This document shows, in pieces, positions 33,832 to 44,758 of a DNA stretch of 64,000 nucleotides. Position numbers and translations under genes: made by a program. Each line of letters opens with the position of its first letter. The stretch's first letter is position 1. The notes below the pieces were generated by a model. That model searched no databases. It saw only the letters and a list, made by a program, of their open reading frames with translations, and was not told the DNA's origin. This DNA comes from Acheta domesticus. Taxonomy: Eukaryota; Arthropoda; Insecta; Orthoptera; Gryllidae. The DNA is taken from contig JAHLJT010002630.1 of NCBI GenBank assembly GCA_031308135.1, forward strand, positions 93,366,961 to 93,430,960. Direction: 5' to 3'.

Positions 33832-34190
33832 ATTAAATGATTATTTCGTGTTTACGGGCGTGTCGACGTCTACTGTCATTAGGCCCGTAAGTGTAGTGTA
33901 TGGACTTATCCCCTTCCGGATCTTGAGATACCGATCTGCAAGTTTACTTGCGGAAGTTTTCCAGAATCGACGTATCTCCGCGAGCGGGGCACGGCTCCGC
34001 CCGGGCGGGACAAGATCTTAGCTCCCGGCTGGTCTCCTGACATGTTTGGGTGTAGTGCACGGAAGTGTAAGCGTGCATAAGAGGAAACGAGAGAACAAGA
34101 AATAGGAAAGGAAGACTGCGCACGTCCGTTGCTCGTTTGCTACAATACTATTCTGATATTCGCCTGGTACGGATCGTGTAAACTTATCTC
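33832..34190 (-). repeat. SINE family 1, head-truncated copy
   Basis: CGTCTACTGTCATTAGGCCC, GTAAGTGTAGTGTATG, GAGCGGGGCACGGCTCCGCC and GATATTCGCCTGG are in family order. It ends before the tRNA-like head. Confidence 0.78.
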
Positions 34191-34336
34191 AATTTCAGAA
34201 CCTTGTTTGTGTAGAGCCTAGATTAAATATTGCAGCAATTATAGCCGAATAATTGAAAATTGTTTTACTGGAGCTCTTAGTATTAGGATGCCAAGAAGAT
34301 TAAAGGTACAATTCAAATTTTCCGAGCAAATCCATA

Positions 34337-34848
34337 AGTATGATATTTGTTTTCTAGAAAATATGTTCTTGGTAAAACGCTTTGTAATCTCCATAAGAGA
34401 TTAACAAAACCTGTGACCATTGTTTACTTCTTATGCTCGCTCCAAGAATGTAGCAAACAGAACAATCTGTCACTGCGAGACATTGGCCAGAAATGAGCGT
34501 CACACACAGTTTTTAAATTCTGCCAATAAATAAAAAAATAAAATCAATCTATATTTTTTGCGATACTAATTCATAGAGTAATTATTCAGTAAAATAAAAA
34601 CCGTAAAATGTTACGTAGCAAGTATAATCTGGCGATAATAGGTACTGTAACATTGACCTCAATTCAGCTGATATGATTCCCTGTGATTTCTATCTCTAAG
34701 CCAAAGGAAACAATTCGCGAGACTCAGCACACTACAGACCATCGCTTCCATAGGAAGGTGACTGAGAGAACATCGTTTAGAAATGGACGTGCCATCTACT
34801 ACGCTTCCCGCAATTATGGAAGGTGATATTTGTTTTCTAGAAAATATT
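34337..34848 (+). repeat. Satellite-like unit 1 (~490 bp)
   Basis: The unit begins GATATTTGTTTTCTAGAAAA and runs through TCACTGCGAGACATTGGCCA and AAAATGTTACGTAGCAAGTA to CTACTACGCTTCCCGCAATT. The next unit's first ~20 bases follow before the array is interrupted. Confidence 0.82.
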
Positions 34849-35448
34849 GTGATAAAATAATGAAAGATTTATTTTGTCTCATTTACTTTGCTAGCTCAGT
34901 TCTCTGGTTCTCATGCTCTCTATACAGGGAAGCCTGGAAGTCTGAAATTGTTTATGTCCCGAAGGAATTACACACAACGTGGCACAACAATAATTTTGTT
35001 TATTAAGAATGGAATTTGAGATTAAAAATATAAAAATTCTCTTGCTTAATTTCATGCAATTAAGTTCACTGTACCAAATTGTCTGGCGTTGTGAAACGAA
35101 GGCCCCGCAGTTCGTAGCCCCTTGACTTCCGCGCCGAAAATCCGTCTGCTTCTTTCTTGCTGCTCAACCTCTTGCACACTTGTTCCACAATTGTCCTCCC
35201 TATTCGCGTCGATGTCCAACTTTAATAATTCAGGTTACATACGCGCCGCTACCACCAGGAATGCCCGTCAACCACCAACTCTTCAGTCTAGTCCAGAGCC
35301 CCTTCTAGCCCGTCAACAACCTTCGTTACCTAGTACCCGCGAGCGTCCAGATTAAGCCGCGGCGTTTGTTTTATAATATTTTGTATATTACAGCTCCGTC
35401 CGTCCAGATCAAGCGCGGCGTTTGTTCTGTAATATTTTGTATATTACA
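34849..35448. other. Insert splitting the satellite array
   Basis: About 600 bases unrelated to the satellite. It holds a plus-strand open frame (35,122-35,355) without recognised similarity. At its end a ~50-bp sequence is tandemly doubled (CGGCGTTTGTTTTATAATAT at 35,361 and CGGCGTTTGTTCTGTAATAT at 35,413). No clear termini seen. Confidence 0.5.
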
Positions 35449-35904
35449 ATATGTTCTTGGTAAAATGCCTTGCAATCTCCATTAGAGATTACAAAACATC
35501 TGACCATTGTTGCTTCTGATGCATGCTCAAGAATGCAGCCAATAGATCAATCTGTCACTGCGAGGACATCGCCAGAAATGGACGTCACACAGTTTTAACA
35601 CAAATAAATCACAACTAAATAAATCTATATTTTTACGGCACTAATTCGTAAGAGTAATTATTCCGTAAAATACAAACCGCAAAATGTTACGTAGCAAGTA
35701 TAATCTGCTGATAAGTGGTACTGTAACATTGACCGCATTCACCTGATATACATCCCCTGTGATTTCTATCTCTAAGCCAAAGGAAACAATTCACGAGAAT
35801 CAGCACATAGAGACCCATCCCTACCATAGGAAGGTCACTGCGAGACATCGTCAGAAAATGGACGTGCCATCTACTACGCTTCCCGCAATTGTGGAAGGTG
35901 GTAT
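35449..35904 (+). repeat. Satellite-like unit 2
   Basis: Collinear with unit 1 from ATATGTTCTTGGTAAAATG to CCCGCAATTGTGGAAGGTGG. Differences are mostly point changes and small indels. Confidence 0.85.
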
Positions 35905-36365
35905 TTGTTTTCTATAAAATATGCTCTTGGTAAAAACGTCTTATAATCTCCATTAGAAATTACAAAATCATTGACCAGTGTTGCTTCTCATGCCTGCTCA
36001 GAATGCAGCAAATAGATCAAATCTGTCATTGCGAGGCATCGCCAGAAATGGACGTCACACATAGTTTTTTAACTGTTTTTGTCGTAAAATAAATAAAGTT
36101 TATATTTTTGCGGCACTAATTCATAAGAGTAATTATTCAGTAAAAATACAAACCGCAAAATGTTACGTAGCAAGTATAATCTGGCGATAATACGAACTGT
36201 AACATTGACCTCATTCATCTGATATGATACCCTGTGATTACTATCTCTAAGCCAAAAGAAACTGGAGACCCATTCCTATTGTAAGAAGGTCACTGCGAGA
36301 AATGGACGTCGTCCAGAAATGGACGTGCCATCTGCTTCGCTTATCGCAATTGTGAAAGTTGGTGG
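35905..36365 (+). repeat. Satellite-like unit 3
   Basis: Begins TATTTGTTTTCTATAAAATA and follows the same order as units 1 and 2, ending CGCAATTGTGAAAGTTGGTG. It is directly tandem to unit 2. Confidence 0.85.
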
Positions 36366-36411
36366 AAGGAGGGATGATAATATTGAATAAATTAAATTTG
36401 TTCAAAGAATT

Positions 36412-36488
36412 AACACCCTACCGGGATTCGAATCCGGATCCCCTGGTTTACTCTCAGTTGCTCTAACCACGACGCTACTGTGAGGTGC
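36412..36488 (-). repeat. tRNA-like sequence, SINE head or tRNA pseudogene
   Basis: On the minus strand TCGTGGTTAGAGCAACTG (A-box-like) precedes CCGGATTCGAATCCCGG (T arm with B box). The acceptor ends CACCTCA and TAGGGTG pair poorly and the anticodon arm is weak. A functional tRNA is unlikely. Confidence 0.55.
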
Positions 36489-38856
36489 AATTTTTAAAAG
36501 GGTGATGAAAAATTATGTATAATAAATAAATATAACAATTTTCCTTCACTTAATAAATCCAGTGAAAATGATAAAGGTGTTGTCCCCAAACTCCCGTATT
36601 CCTCTCTGTACTTTTTACCTAACTCCCTTATTCACTCCTAATCCATCAAATGCGAGTGGTGTACGGAACTCAAGCCTTGCGTTCCACGGAATCGCTGATG
36701 CCTCACCAGCCCTATCGTAGTTTTGTATTTTGTCAGAGGAATGTTTTCAGATAATAAAGTCATTACTTGCTTCTTGAGATATAGGTACAGGAAATATTAC
36801 GGCTACGACGGAATCTGACTGAATTAACTATTGAGAAACAGTGCTCAACGATTCCTGTGGAGTACATGAAACAAAGTTATGTAATGCATCGATTGTCTAC
36901 ACAATTATGCAATGTTTCTAAAATAATGAATAGGGATGGTACAAAAGTTTATTTATGCCTCTCCTACAAGTAAGTGTTATACAGTCAAGAAACAACCTGT
37001 GTGCTCTCAGATGGGTTGACAGCTAATACAGTAGTATACTACAGAAAGTAGGATCATGAAGCTTGGAAATTGGAGAAAAAATATCAATACACGGTTGTTT
37101 GCCAATGTTTCGGAAAATATATTCCGTCATTCCATTCAAGATGAGGAAAACAAAAAAGAAAAAATCACAAAAGATCACAAACAATTTTAAATGCATTTGA
37201 TTTTGTGGTCTCATTTGCTTTTTCTTGATATTATAATCTTTTATAGCCTTGATGTTGGAAATACATTTTCCTAAATCTTGACAAACAACCATATATTGAC
37301 ATTTTTCTCCACTGACCCAATCCCATAACCTGACTTCAGTGGTGTCCTTGAAAAATAACGACCACCGTCACATTTATGAATGTGTACGGTACGAATACGC
37401 ATTTTTACGATAAGATTCAGTACAATACGTATTCGGCACAATACGCATTCGATATAATACGCGTTGCGGTGCTTCATGTTGAATCACTGGTGGTGATGGT
37501 GGGGGAGAAGTTGTTCCCCTTCTCTTCCCGCAGCGCTTAGAATCCGATCTAAAAGTATTTGCTCCCTTCCCCTTTCCCTTTTAAAGCTTCCAATTCGTTG
37601 GACTGGTAATTCAGCAGTTCTTTGGAACGCCATCAACGTGATATTCCGAACACGATTTGGATCGAAAGTTGTTTTCAAGATTTGTGAGAAACAGATTGTA
37701 CGTTGTGAGACGCGGAAATTAGAATGAAAGTGGTGCATCTGTTCTCCTGTTCTATATTTTTCCATTCGACAAATATTTGGTGTAAGCACTTACAGTCTAA
37801 TTTGCAGCAGTATTTTGTTGTAAGTGCTAGCATAAACAGAAATATACTTTTAACTATATGTTGTTAACGCTTTTATACACGAATTCCCTAAAGAAACTCC
37901 CTAAATGATAACGTGTTTCAACGTACGCTGTGTCATGTTACTGAACTGAGCTGGTTGAGCGTTGTTGAGGAAAAAATAGTCTTATCTTAGTTTGAATGTT
38001 GTCTATTTAGCGATGCTAAAGCGTTGTGCTCAGAAAACAGAAAGAAAGAAAGGGATATAAAGAAAGGGATATCAATATGAGGAAGAGAGTAAAAACAAGT
38101 TCGAAATGCGAAAGAAATATGGAGGGAGTGTGTGAAAAAGCTTGTCGCTGCTTGTGTGATGGTTTACTCGTATATAGTGTCCTGGTATGTATGTGACGTA
38201 TGTTAGGTGTAATGTGTGTGGTGTTTGTATAAGGATGTGTACTTTACTTGATAAGTCACCACGGACCGGCTTGGCGACGTCAGAAATTTGAATGTGTAGT
38301 TTATTCTTAAACCATTTTACTGTAATTTCCTGCAAAAATACAAAATTCGTAGGTATTGAAGACTACAATTTCACTAAATTTTCCTTGACTAGTTTTTGCA
38401 GTCCTTTTTTAATATTTTAATCCTCAAAGATGTAGGTAAAATGGTAACGTAATCTAGTATCCAATTTGCATCAGAACATAAACCAAAAAAAGTGGACAAA
38501 TTATATTACGGCACCGAAGCTAAAAGCAGCAGCCGTTGAAGTGAATAAGTCCATTGCAAACTGTTGCAAAACTAGCGAATCAAGTGGCCTCGACTGATGA
38601 GGAGATATCATTCAGAGGCTGAGTTCGATTATAATCTGCAGGAAGACGTATGTTGACTTTACATCGAAGAGCTCACATGACCCACTTGAAGGCTCTCGAG
38701 CAAACGTCATCGATGGCAAAGCCTTTGTCCGTTTTCCCCTGAGAGAGTAAAGTCGACTCGTACGATTACATTTCTTACGTGCAACTTTCCTATATTATTA
38801 AGAGAGATAGCCAATTCGTTTTTTATGGTAACACGCTTCTATGACTAGGCTAACGT

Positions 38857-38891
<35 letters not shown>

Positions 38892-40077
38892 AAACTAGTA
38901 CAAAGTGAAAACGGCATAAATAAGTTAAAGAAATAAATGAATAAAAAGCGAGGAAAGTAGATAATTAGTGATAGTAAAATTGATGGCAGTAATTATAATA
39001 TTGTAAAAATTAAATCACGAAATGTAGTTGAAAGAATTTTACTCTTCTAATTTCAATAATAAGTTTAAATGTTTTATGACTGTTTATGATAATCGAAAAA
39101 AATGATATGACATACTACTCATTTATCCAATGTAAGGGTGGCGTGGCGTAAGGCGCAGGCGTCGGGCAGGCCTATTTGTGCAAATGTTGAATTTCATTTC
39201 AGAACCAATTCAATCTCCTTCCAGTATTCATAATTAACGTTTGAAATAGAAACTGCAGCTGTTACTCGACTAAGCAAACATGTTTAAAAAACATGTAGCA
39301 ACACATTTTCTTCATCTCTTTAAAGCCAAATCTCCAACGATTTGATATCCGTATATCTAGTACATATGAATTGATTTTCTTTTCCATTATACCAATTACC
39401 TAAAAAATAACTTCAACTTGGACTTATTGAGAAGCGTTTCCTGAAAAACACGAAGGAAATGCTTATTACTATAAAAATGCGAAACGCCATTTTGTCAATT
39501 ATTATCACGTGCTTTATCATTATACAATAGTGCTCTCAAATACAAACAATATACTCCAACGCCGCATGTAATACTTCTCCAGACAGGTCAAAATGCGTTC
39601 TTTGTAACATGAATATGAAATACAGTGGTTGGAATATTTTCTTTGTATATCCTTCGATTCTTTGAAAACGGTTGCGAAGATGTTCTCACGAACTAACAGC
39701 GCGTCTCCAGTACACGTGCATCTGAAAGACGACAGATAATTCAACATTCCTAAATCACAATACAATCGGAGCTGCCGTAATATTAGCAAATATAGACGTA
39801 TGACTAATGATCTGGAACCATCATATCTCATTGCCGAGACAATGAGTAGCGGCGATATCTCTGAATGGGAGGCTATTCACGGCGACGTTAGGCATTCCGA
39901 TTGTGTGATCAATCTGCACGCGAACGCCACTTGATGAATAACAAAGCTCATCGTGGCGTAAGGCGCAGGCGTCGGGCAGGCTTCTGATCCAGGAGCGGCG
40001 GTCGGGATTTGGCGGTCGATGGGTCTCCTTTGGCCCCGCGTCAGCCCACACACCGAATACCTGCGTTCGGGCGCGAA
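36489..40077. other. 3.6 kb AT-rich DNA, no supported gene
   Basis: Contains an (ATC)n microsatellite at 38,862-38,888. A ~30-bp sequence, TGGCGTAAGGCGCAGGCGTC and following, occurs at 39,141 and again at 39,954. It resembles the 5' half of a tRNA and may mark a further SINE family. Open frames were inspected and not supported. Confidence 0.45.
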
Positions 40078-40310
40078 CACTTTGGTTTTTCTTTCTTGGC
40101 GCGTGCGGGTGTGTCATCAAAATGGAATATCTCACGGTAGTTCGCGTCGTTCTCGATTATGCCGCTTGGAGTCGCATGATCGCCAGCACTGCGCGATACA
40201 GTCACGATCATGCGACTCCTAGCGGCACAACCGAGAACGACGCGAAATACCGTGAGATATTCCATTTTGATGCCACCCCCCCACGCGCCAAGAAAGAAAA
40301 ACCGAAGTAT
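40078..40310. mobile_element. Hairpin MITE family H, copy 2 with other outer arms
   Basis: A 233-bp near-perfect palindrome. The inner arms AATGGAATATCTCACGGTAG and CGCATGATCGCCAGCACTGC match family H. The outer arms (TTTGGTTTTTCTTTCTTGGC and its mirror) differ from the TGCGATTTTTCT ends of the other four copies. The arms are much less diverged than in the other copies, so this looks like the youngest. Confidence 0.82.
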
Positions 40311-40319
40311 AGTTAGATC

Positions 40320-40865
40320 GAATGATTGATGGATTAGTGATTCCGGGCGTACTAACAGCTAAGGTCTTTAGTCCTGTAAGTGTGGTGCGTGTTTTTCGCG
40401 GGAGGTGGCGGTGACCTTCCCCCCCCCACTGGATAAAGAGATCCGGTGCCGACCTACACGTCGGTTAGCGGGGTTTTCCCAACCAGGTACTCCCACAAAC
40501 GGGGCACCGCCACAGCCGGGACAAGTTCTCGTCAGGTCCCCTGCCTTGTGTGGTACTGCTGTGCATGTAAGTGTGAGTGAGGGGTGATGATACAAGGAAG
40601 GGGAAGGAAAGATCGCGCGCGGTCCGTTACCCGTTTGTTAGGTTACTGCTCCGGCATTCGCCTGTTGTTGATGAGAGAAACCACTGAAAACTACCGATCA
40701 GAGCAGCCGGCCAATAGAATTCTCCTCCAGACAGCGGCTGAATTCTAATTAGTTGAATAGCTAATTAGCTAGTGTCGAAAATTCTGCCACCGTCGGGAGT
40801 GAAACTCTAGCAATTCCCGGAAAGAAGGAAAGCAGTAATGTCCTGAGCCATCTAAGTCGGTCGAT
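40320..40865 (-). repeat. SINE family 1, full-length copy
   Basis: Tail GATTGATGGATTAGTGATTC, all body blocks, and head in reverse to GTCCTGAGCCATCTAAGTCG. It abuts hairpin copy 2. Confidence 0.88.
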
Positions 40866-41450
40866 CGATTGCCAGAGCTGGCGAAAACGGAGAAAAACGG
40901 GCTGTGGGAGATGAAGCCTGTCCCGCAACTTCATTGCACCAAGGAAGCAGTTAAGCTCGAGCTGTCAGTTATTTTTTCGCCTTTCGTCAAAAAACAATAT
41001 TTTTGTTTTCGCGCACTCTTGCCAGCATTTAATGATTCTTACTCTGACTTGCCAACTGATCGCCATCTCTCTCCGAATTTACGTTTCAACTCTTTACATC
41101 TTTTCCATGATCACAGGATGACGTTCACTATTCCTGGACACATTACAGCTACACAGCACAAAAGTAGTGCACGTTGATTTGATTTTAAAATGTAAGAGTT
41201 TTAAAATTTTCTCTTACGTTTACCTTTGTCTTTTCCTTCTACCCATTGAGTGTCCAGTGAAGTTTTGGGAGTCCGTTGAGAAAATCATTAGCGTGGAAAG
41301 ATAATTCAGCTCTTTAGACTTCCTTTCAGTAAACGTACGTCAACGTCGCACACGAAGATTCTGGTATGATTTAAAGATCAAGGCACTCCTCCGTTATGTA
41401 ACACCTGAACTCTGGATAGTGTGATTTTCCAACGATAATTACGTTAGATT
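40866..41450. other. Spacer, nothing recognised
   Basis: The 102-codon frame at 40,869 has no recognised similarity. Confidence 0.45.
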
Positions 41451-41451
41451 G

Positions 41452-41975
41452 ATTAGGTAATTGATTTAATGTTTCCGAGCATGGCAACTGATATGAACAT
41501 TAGTCCCGTTAAGTAGTTAATGTTTTGTCCCAGGGGGTGGCGATGATTCTTTCACAATTGGATTGTGATATCCGGCGCTGACCTACACGACGACTTGAGG
41601 GCGTTATCCCCGACTAGGTATCTCCCACCAGCGGGTCATTGCCCCAGCCAGAACAAGCTCGCGGCATGTGCGATAGTGTAGTGCATGTATGTGTGTGTAA
41701 GGGGACAGGATAAAACAAACGCGAAGGAAATATTGCCAGCGGTCCGTGGCCCGTTTGTTAAGATACTGCTCGGATATTCGCCTAGTATCAATGGGGGAAA
41801 CTATGAATACTAGCAGAGCAGCTGATAGCTATAATGCTCCCTCGGATATTGGCTGCTTTCGATTTTACTACACAGTTAGTGTCGAAAATTTTTCACCGTC
41901 AAGAGTCGAATCCTAGGACCCCCCGATCAGAATGGCTGCAGAGATAGCGGTAATGCTGGATCTGAGCTAAGCACA
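41452..41975 (-). repeat. SINE family 1, near full-length copy
   Basis: Tail GATTGATTAGG, body CCCACCAGCGGGTCATTGCC and GCGGTCCGTGGCCCGTTTGT, head in reverse with AGTCGAATCCTAGGACCCC. Confidence 0.86.
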
Positions 41976-42468
41976 GACAGTGAAAATTACGTGAGAAAGA
42001 GACAATTTTCTTCTTCTCTCTGATGAAGTTACATTGCAGGTCGTATACTGGTCTGACATCTATGTCCCGCAAGAAAACCGAGATTTTAACCAGACGGAAA
42101 AGTGGAATACAACCAATTAGATCAATCAATCTCTAGAATAACTCTCATCCGCTCGACGCCAGCTTTCACAACTTGTTAATTTGCGTTGAATATTCATCAC
42201 TATCGGGTTTCAAACGAACGACCTCTCGTTTTACGGTCCTTTGTCAACAGACTCGCAACAACATAAACACGATAACACCATTTATTGTTTTTGACAGCTT
42301 AGAAATGTGGATCAATCGGTGTGATCGCCCCCCCCGTCTGCAGTCCCGATAAAGAGACACGTCATGCCAAGAGAACTTCAGCGGAGGTCTCTAATCCGGG
42401 CGTGCCGCTTGGGATTTGAAGTAGGCCATCGCGTCCCACGTTCCGCCCCTTTGCCCCCACGGCTAATC
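41976..42468. other. Spacer, nothing recognised
   Basis: No feature seen. Confidence 0.45.
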
Positions 42469-42476
42469 CAATAAAC

Positions 42477-42709
42477 CAGTGTTGTCAAGGTCGATGCCAC
42501 GAGCGGGAGTCCGTGGCACGAGTGCCACGACGAAATCGCCCCTCCACGCAGTTCGTTACCCCGCCACCAGAGACAACGCCATCCTTACTGTAAAACGCCG
42601 GGGTTACTAATAGATTCCTATTCCGACGCTACTGGCGCAGAGACGCTCGTGGCAGCTACGGTGCCACGAAGTGTGCCACTGCCAGCAGTAGAAGACCTTG
42701 ACACCACTG
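42477..42709. mobile_element. hAT-type MITE, second copy of the 1986-2219 family
   Basis: Inverted relative to the first copy: starts CAGTGTTGTCAAGGTCGATG and ends GACCTTGACACCACTG, 233 bp. The flanks CAATAAAC and CCATTAAC match 6/8, a worn TSD. Confidence 0.88.
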
Positions 42710-42789
42710 CCATTAACGATCGTCGTAGGTAGCAGCGGCAAAATTAATAAAACGATCTACGATTTGAGAGTAGACGGCCCAAGTTGCTA

Positions 42790-42842
42790 ATCGGCTCAGG
42801 GCATCAATTTATGTCACTGCAGTGCCTCTGACCGGGAGGTCT
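42790..42842 (+). repeat. SINE family 1, head fragment
   Basis: CGGCTCAGGGCATCAATTTA, then GTCACTGCAGTGCCTCTGAC and CGGGAGGTC. It is cut before the B box by a GC-rich segment that runs into the gap. Confidence 0.7.
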
Positions 42843-42993
42843 TCGCGGCGCGCGCGCGGCGGCGCCCGTCGAGGCAGGCGGACAACAGGGCAGATGCCAG
42901 GGGACGTGAGCGCTTGTCTAATCGCGATCGCTGTTGCACCTGCCGCGCCAACAGATAGCACCAGCGTCGCTGCCAGCCCAGTCGGACGCTCCA

Positions 42994-43093
42994 NNNNNNN
43001 NNNNNNNNNNNNNNNNNNNNNNNNNNNNNNNNNNNNNNNNNNNNNNNNNNNNNNNNNNNNNNNNNNNNNNNNNNNNNNNNNNNNNNNNNNNNN
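42994..43093. other. Assembly gap, exactly 100 N
   Basis: A placeholder length, so the true distance is unknown. It sits between the last aminopeptidase exon found and the rest of the window, so missing downstream exons could be here or the join could be wrong. Confidence 0.99.
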
Positions 43094-43698
43094 CAAATAC
43101 TTTTCGAATATTAACAATATTTATATCATTGCATTGCGTTTTGAAATATCTTTAGAATGATGGAGAAAAAATATATACTCCCCTTTAAAAAATCAAAGTT
43201 GTGCCAATATCTCTAAAGTTACATACGTTACAAACAAATAAACGAATTATGTTATTTTCCCCATCATCTGAAACAACACGGCGCAAACAGCATATCGAAA
43301 CCTCCATCCGTCTTCAAGATATTTGCTGTGGACAACATAGGTGCTCCACCTGTAGAATCTCGTTAGTACGTTCCCAGTTACCACGTTTTCCCGCTTAGTA
43401 CGTTTGTATTTTGAATTCCCAGTCCCAATTCCATTCCGTCTCTCTCGATCAAAAACGTTTTAGACTAAACGTATGTATTTTTTAGTGTAGAATCCGAATT
43501 TGCCATAAAAAATAGGGGTTCCCATTTAAAATTTGAATGTGGCTTCCTCCTCACCCTCAAGGGGCGCGCGGGGATGATTTTAGGTCTGACGGATGTCCCC
43601 CTTGGAGATATTAATTTTTTGCCTTGGATATTTTTTGTACGTTGCGTATTTTTGGAGTTATTTTGATTTGTCGAGTTCAATGGGCCACCCTTTATATA
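43094..43698. other. Spacer, possible unclassified repeat end
   Basis: It ends AATGGGCCACCCTTTATATA, reminiscent of the GGNCCACCCTGTATA ends of common insect repeats. No left partner was seen. Confidence 0.35.
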
Positions 43699-44464
43699 CA
43701 AGGTGTGATCAATAAAAGACCGGACTGATTTTATTGCGCGCAAAACCGTTCAGCGGATATAAACGAGGAAGATTGCGGCATCCAGGGACGCATTTGATAA
43801 GTAAAATGGCAGCTGTCGCGTTTGTGTAGGTTGAGCCGTTAAGCAACAACTGCGGTAGTTTTTTGGTGGCCAGTTTTTTGTTGGTATAGTCGCTTCAAAT
43901 CGGCCAGAACCTCGACAGATGAAGATTTGCGGTCTTCCACATCGACAGACCCCAATCACGTCAAACTGGTCAGCGATTTGGTGCGGGAAAATCGGTTTTT
44001 AACTGTTTGGGAGATAGCCGATGTAGTGAACATTAGTTTTGGATCGTGTCAGAACATTTTGACAGAAATCGTGGGCATGTCGCGCGTCGCGTCAAAATTC
44101 GGCCCGCGAGTGATGAGGCTGAACAAAGACAAATACGTGTGGACATTTGTCAAGAGCTCCTGGATCAAGCCAGATTTTCTTAAAACCGTTAAAACCGGTG
44201 ACGAAAATCAACCCTGAAATCAACCTTGAAAAGGCGCCGATTCGAGTCAATTTTGCAGATCAAAACCAATTAAATTGTACGGCGGACCTGAAGAGGATCA
44301 TTAAGGCGGCTTCCCAGGCGGGGTTCGGGAGCTGCAAGAAACGTTGAAAAAGATGTATAGTGAGCCAAGGCAACTACTTTGAGGGCGGACAAATTCGAAT
44401 AAGTTGTATCTATCGAAATAAACGAGTCATAAAATGAGTCCGGTCTTTTATTGATCATACCTTG
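43699..44464 (+). mobile_element. Mariner element, internally deleted, dead transposase
   Basis: 27-28-bp terminal repeats: CAAGGTGTGATCAATAAAAG at left; in reverse at right CAAGGTATGATCAATAAAAG, both continuing ACCGGACT. A plus frame (about 43,880-44,217) reads CWYSRFKSARTSTDEDLRSS, then VWEIADVVNISFGSCQNIL, then PDFLKTVKTGDENQ. This is the mariner N-terminal HTH pattern up to the first catalytic Asp block (TGDEtW). Upstream frames are broken and the middle catalytic part is deleted. The C-terminal YFEG block remains near 44,380. The right end lies 18 bp from the aminopeptidase exon 9 donor. Confidence 0.9.
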
Positions 44465-44483
44465 TTATGCACGAGGTGCGTAC

Positions 44484-44758
44484 CTGGAACTTGGGCTGGT
44501 CGCCGACCATGCGCTTGCAGGTGGGCGAGCGCGGCGCGCGCCGCGCCCAGGGCTCGTAGGCCGTGTCGTGGCGCAGGAAGCGCAGCAGGGCGAGGGCGCG
44601 CCTGTAGGGCAGGCGGCCGGGCGCGCCAGGGCCAGCGCGTTGTCCACCACGGCCGCGCGGTCCAGCGGCGCCACCTTCGCCAGCGCCTCGGGCCCCGCTG
44701 TCCAGCGCCGCGCCCAGCCGCTCCCACGACGCCTCGTCGTAGTTGACGCGGTAGTAGC
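44484..44758 (-). CDS. Aminopeptidase exon 9 (ERAP1_C start), frame-disrupted
   Basis: Acceptor GTGCGCAG before GCTACTAC and donor TTCCAG|GTACGCAC; 275 bases fit the phase of exon 8. It starts with [20 protein letters not shown], the classic opening of ERAP1_C. The homologous reading then moves to another frame ([20 protein letters not shown]), returns for [20 protein letters not shown], shifts again (ARAALAHL), and returns for [11 protein letters not shown]. So about four small indels are implied in a very GC-rich stretch, summing to zero. Consensus errors or pseudogenisation could both explain this. A mariner lies just downstream and a minisatellite just upstream. Confidence 0.82.

Noticed and set aside
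35122..35355. 77-codon plus-strand frame within the satellite insert
   Set aside because: No recognisable family, no intron partners; composition is only mildly coding-like.
36412..36488. Candidate tRNA gene on the minus strand
   Set aside because: The T arm is good but acceptor and anticodon stems are poor; better explained as a SINE head or pseudogene.
37494..38340. Minus-strand frames at 37,484 and 38,072 considered as possible missing aminopeptidase or RhoGEF exons
   Set aside because: No ERAP1_C, DH, PH or SH3 pattern and no matching splice phases.
42809..43160. Frames running across the 100-N gap
   Set aside because: They include unknown bases and SINE head sequence; not interpretable.
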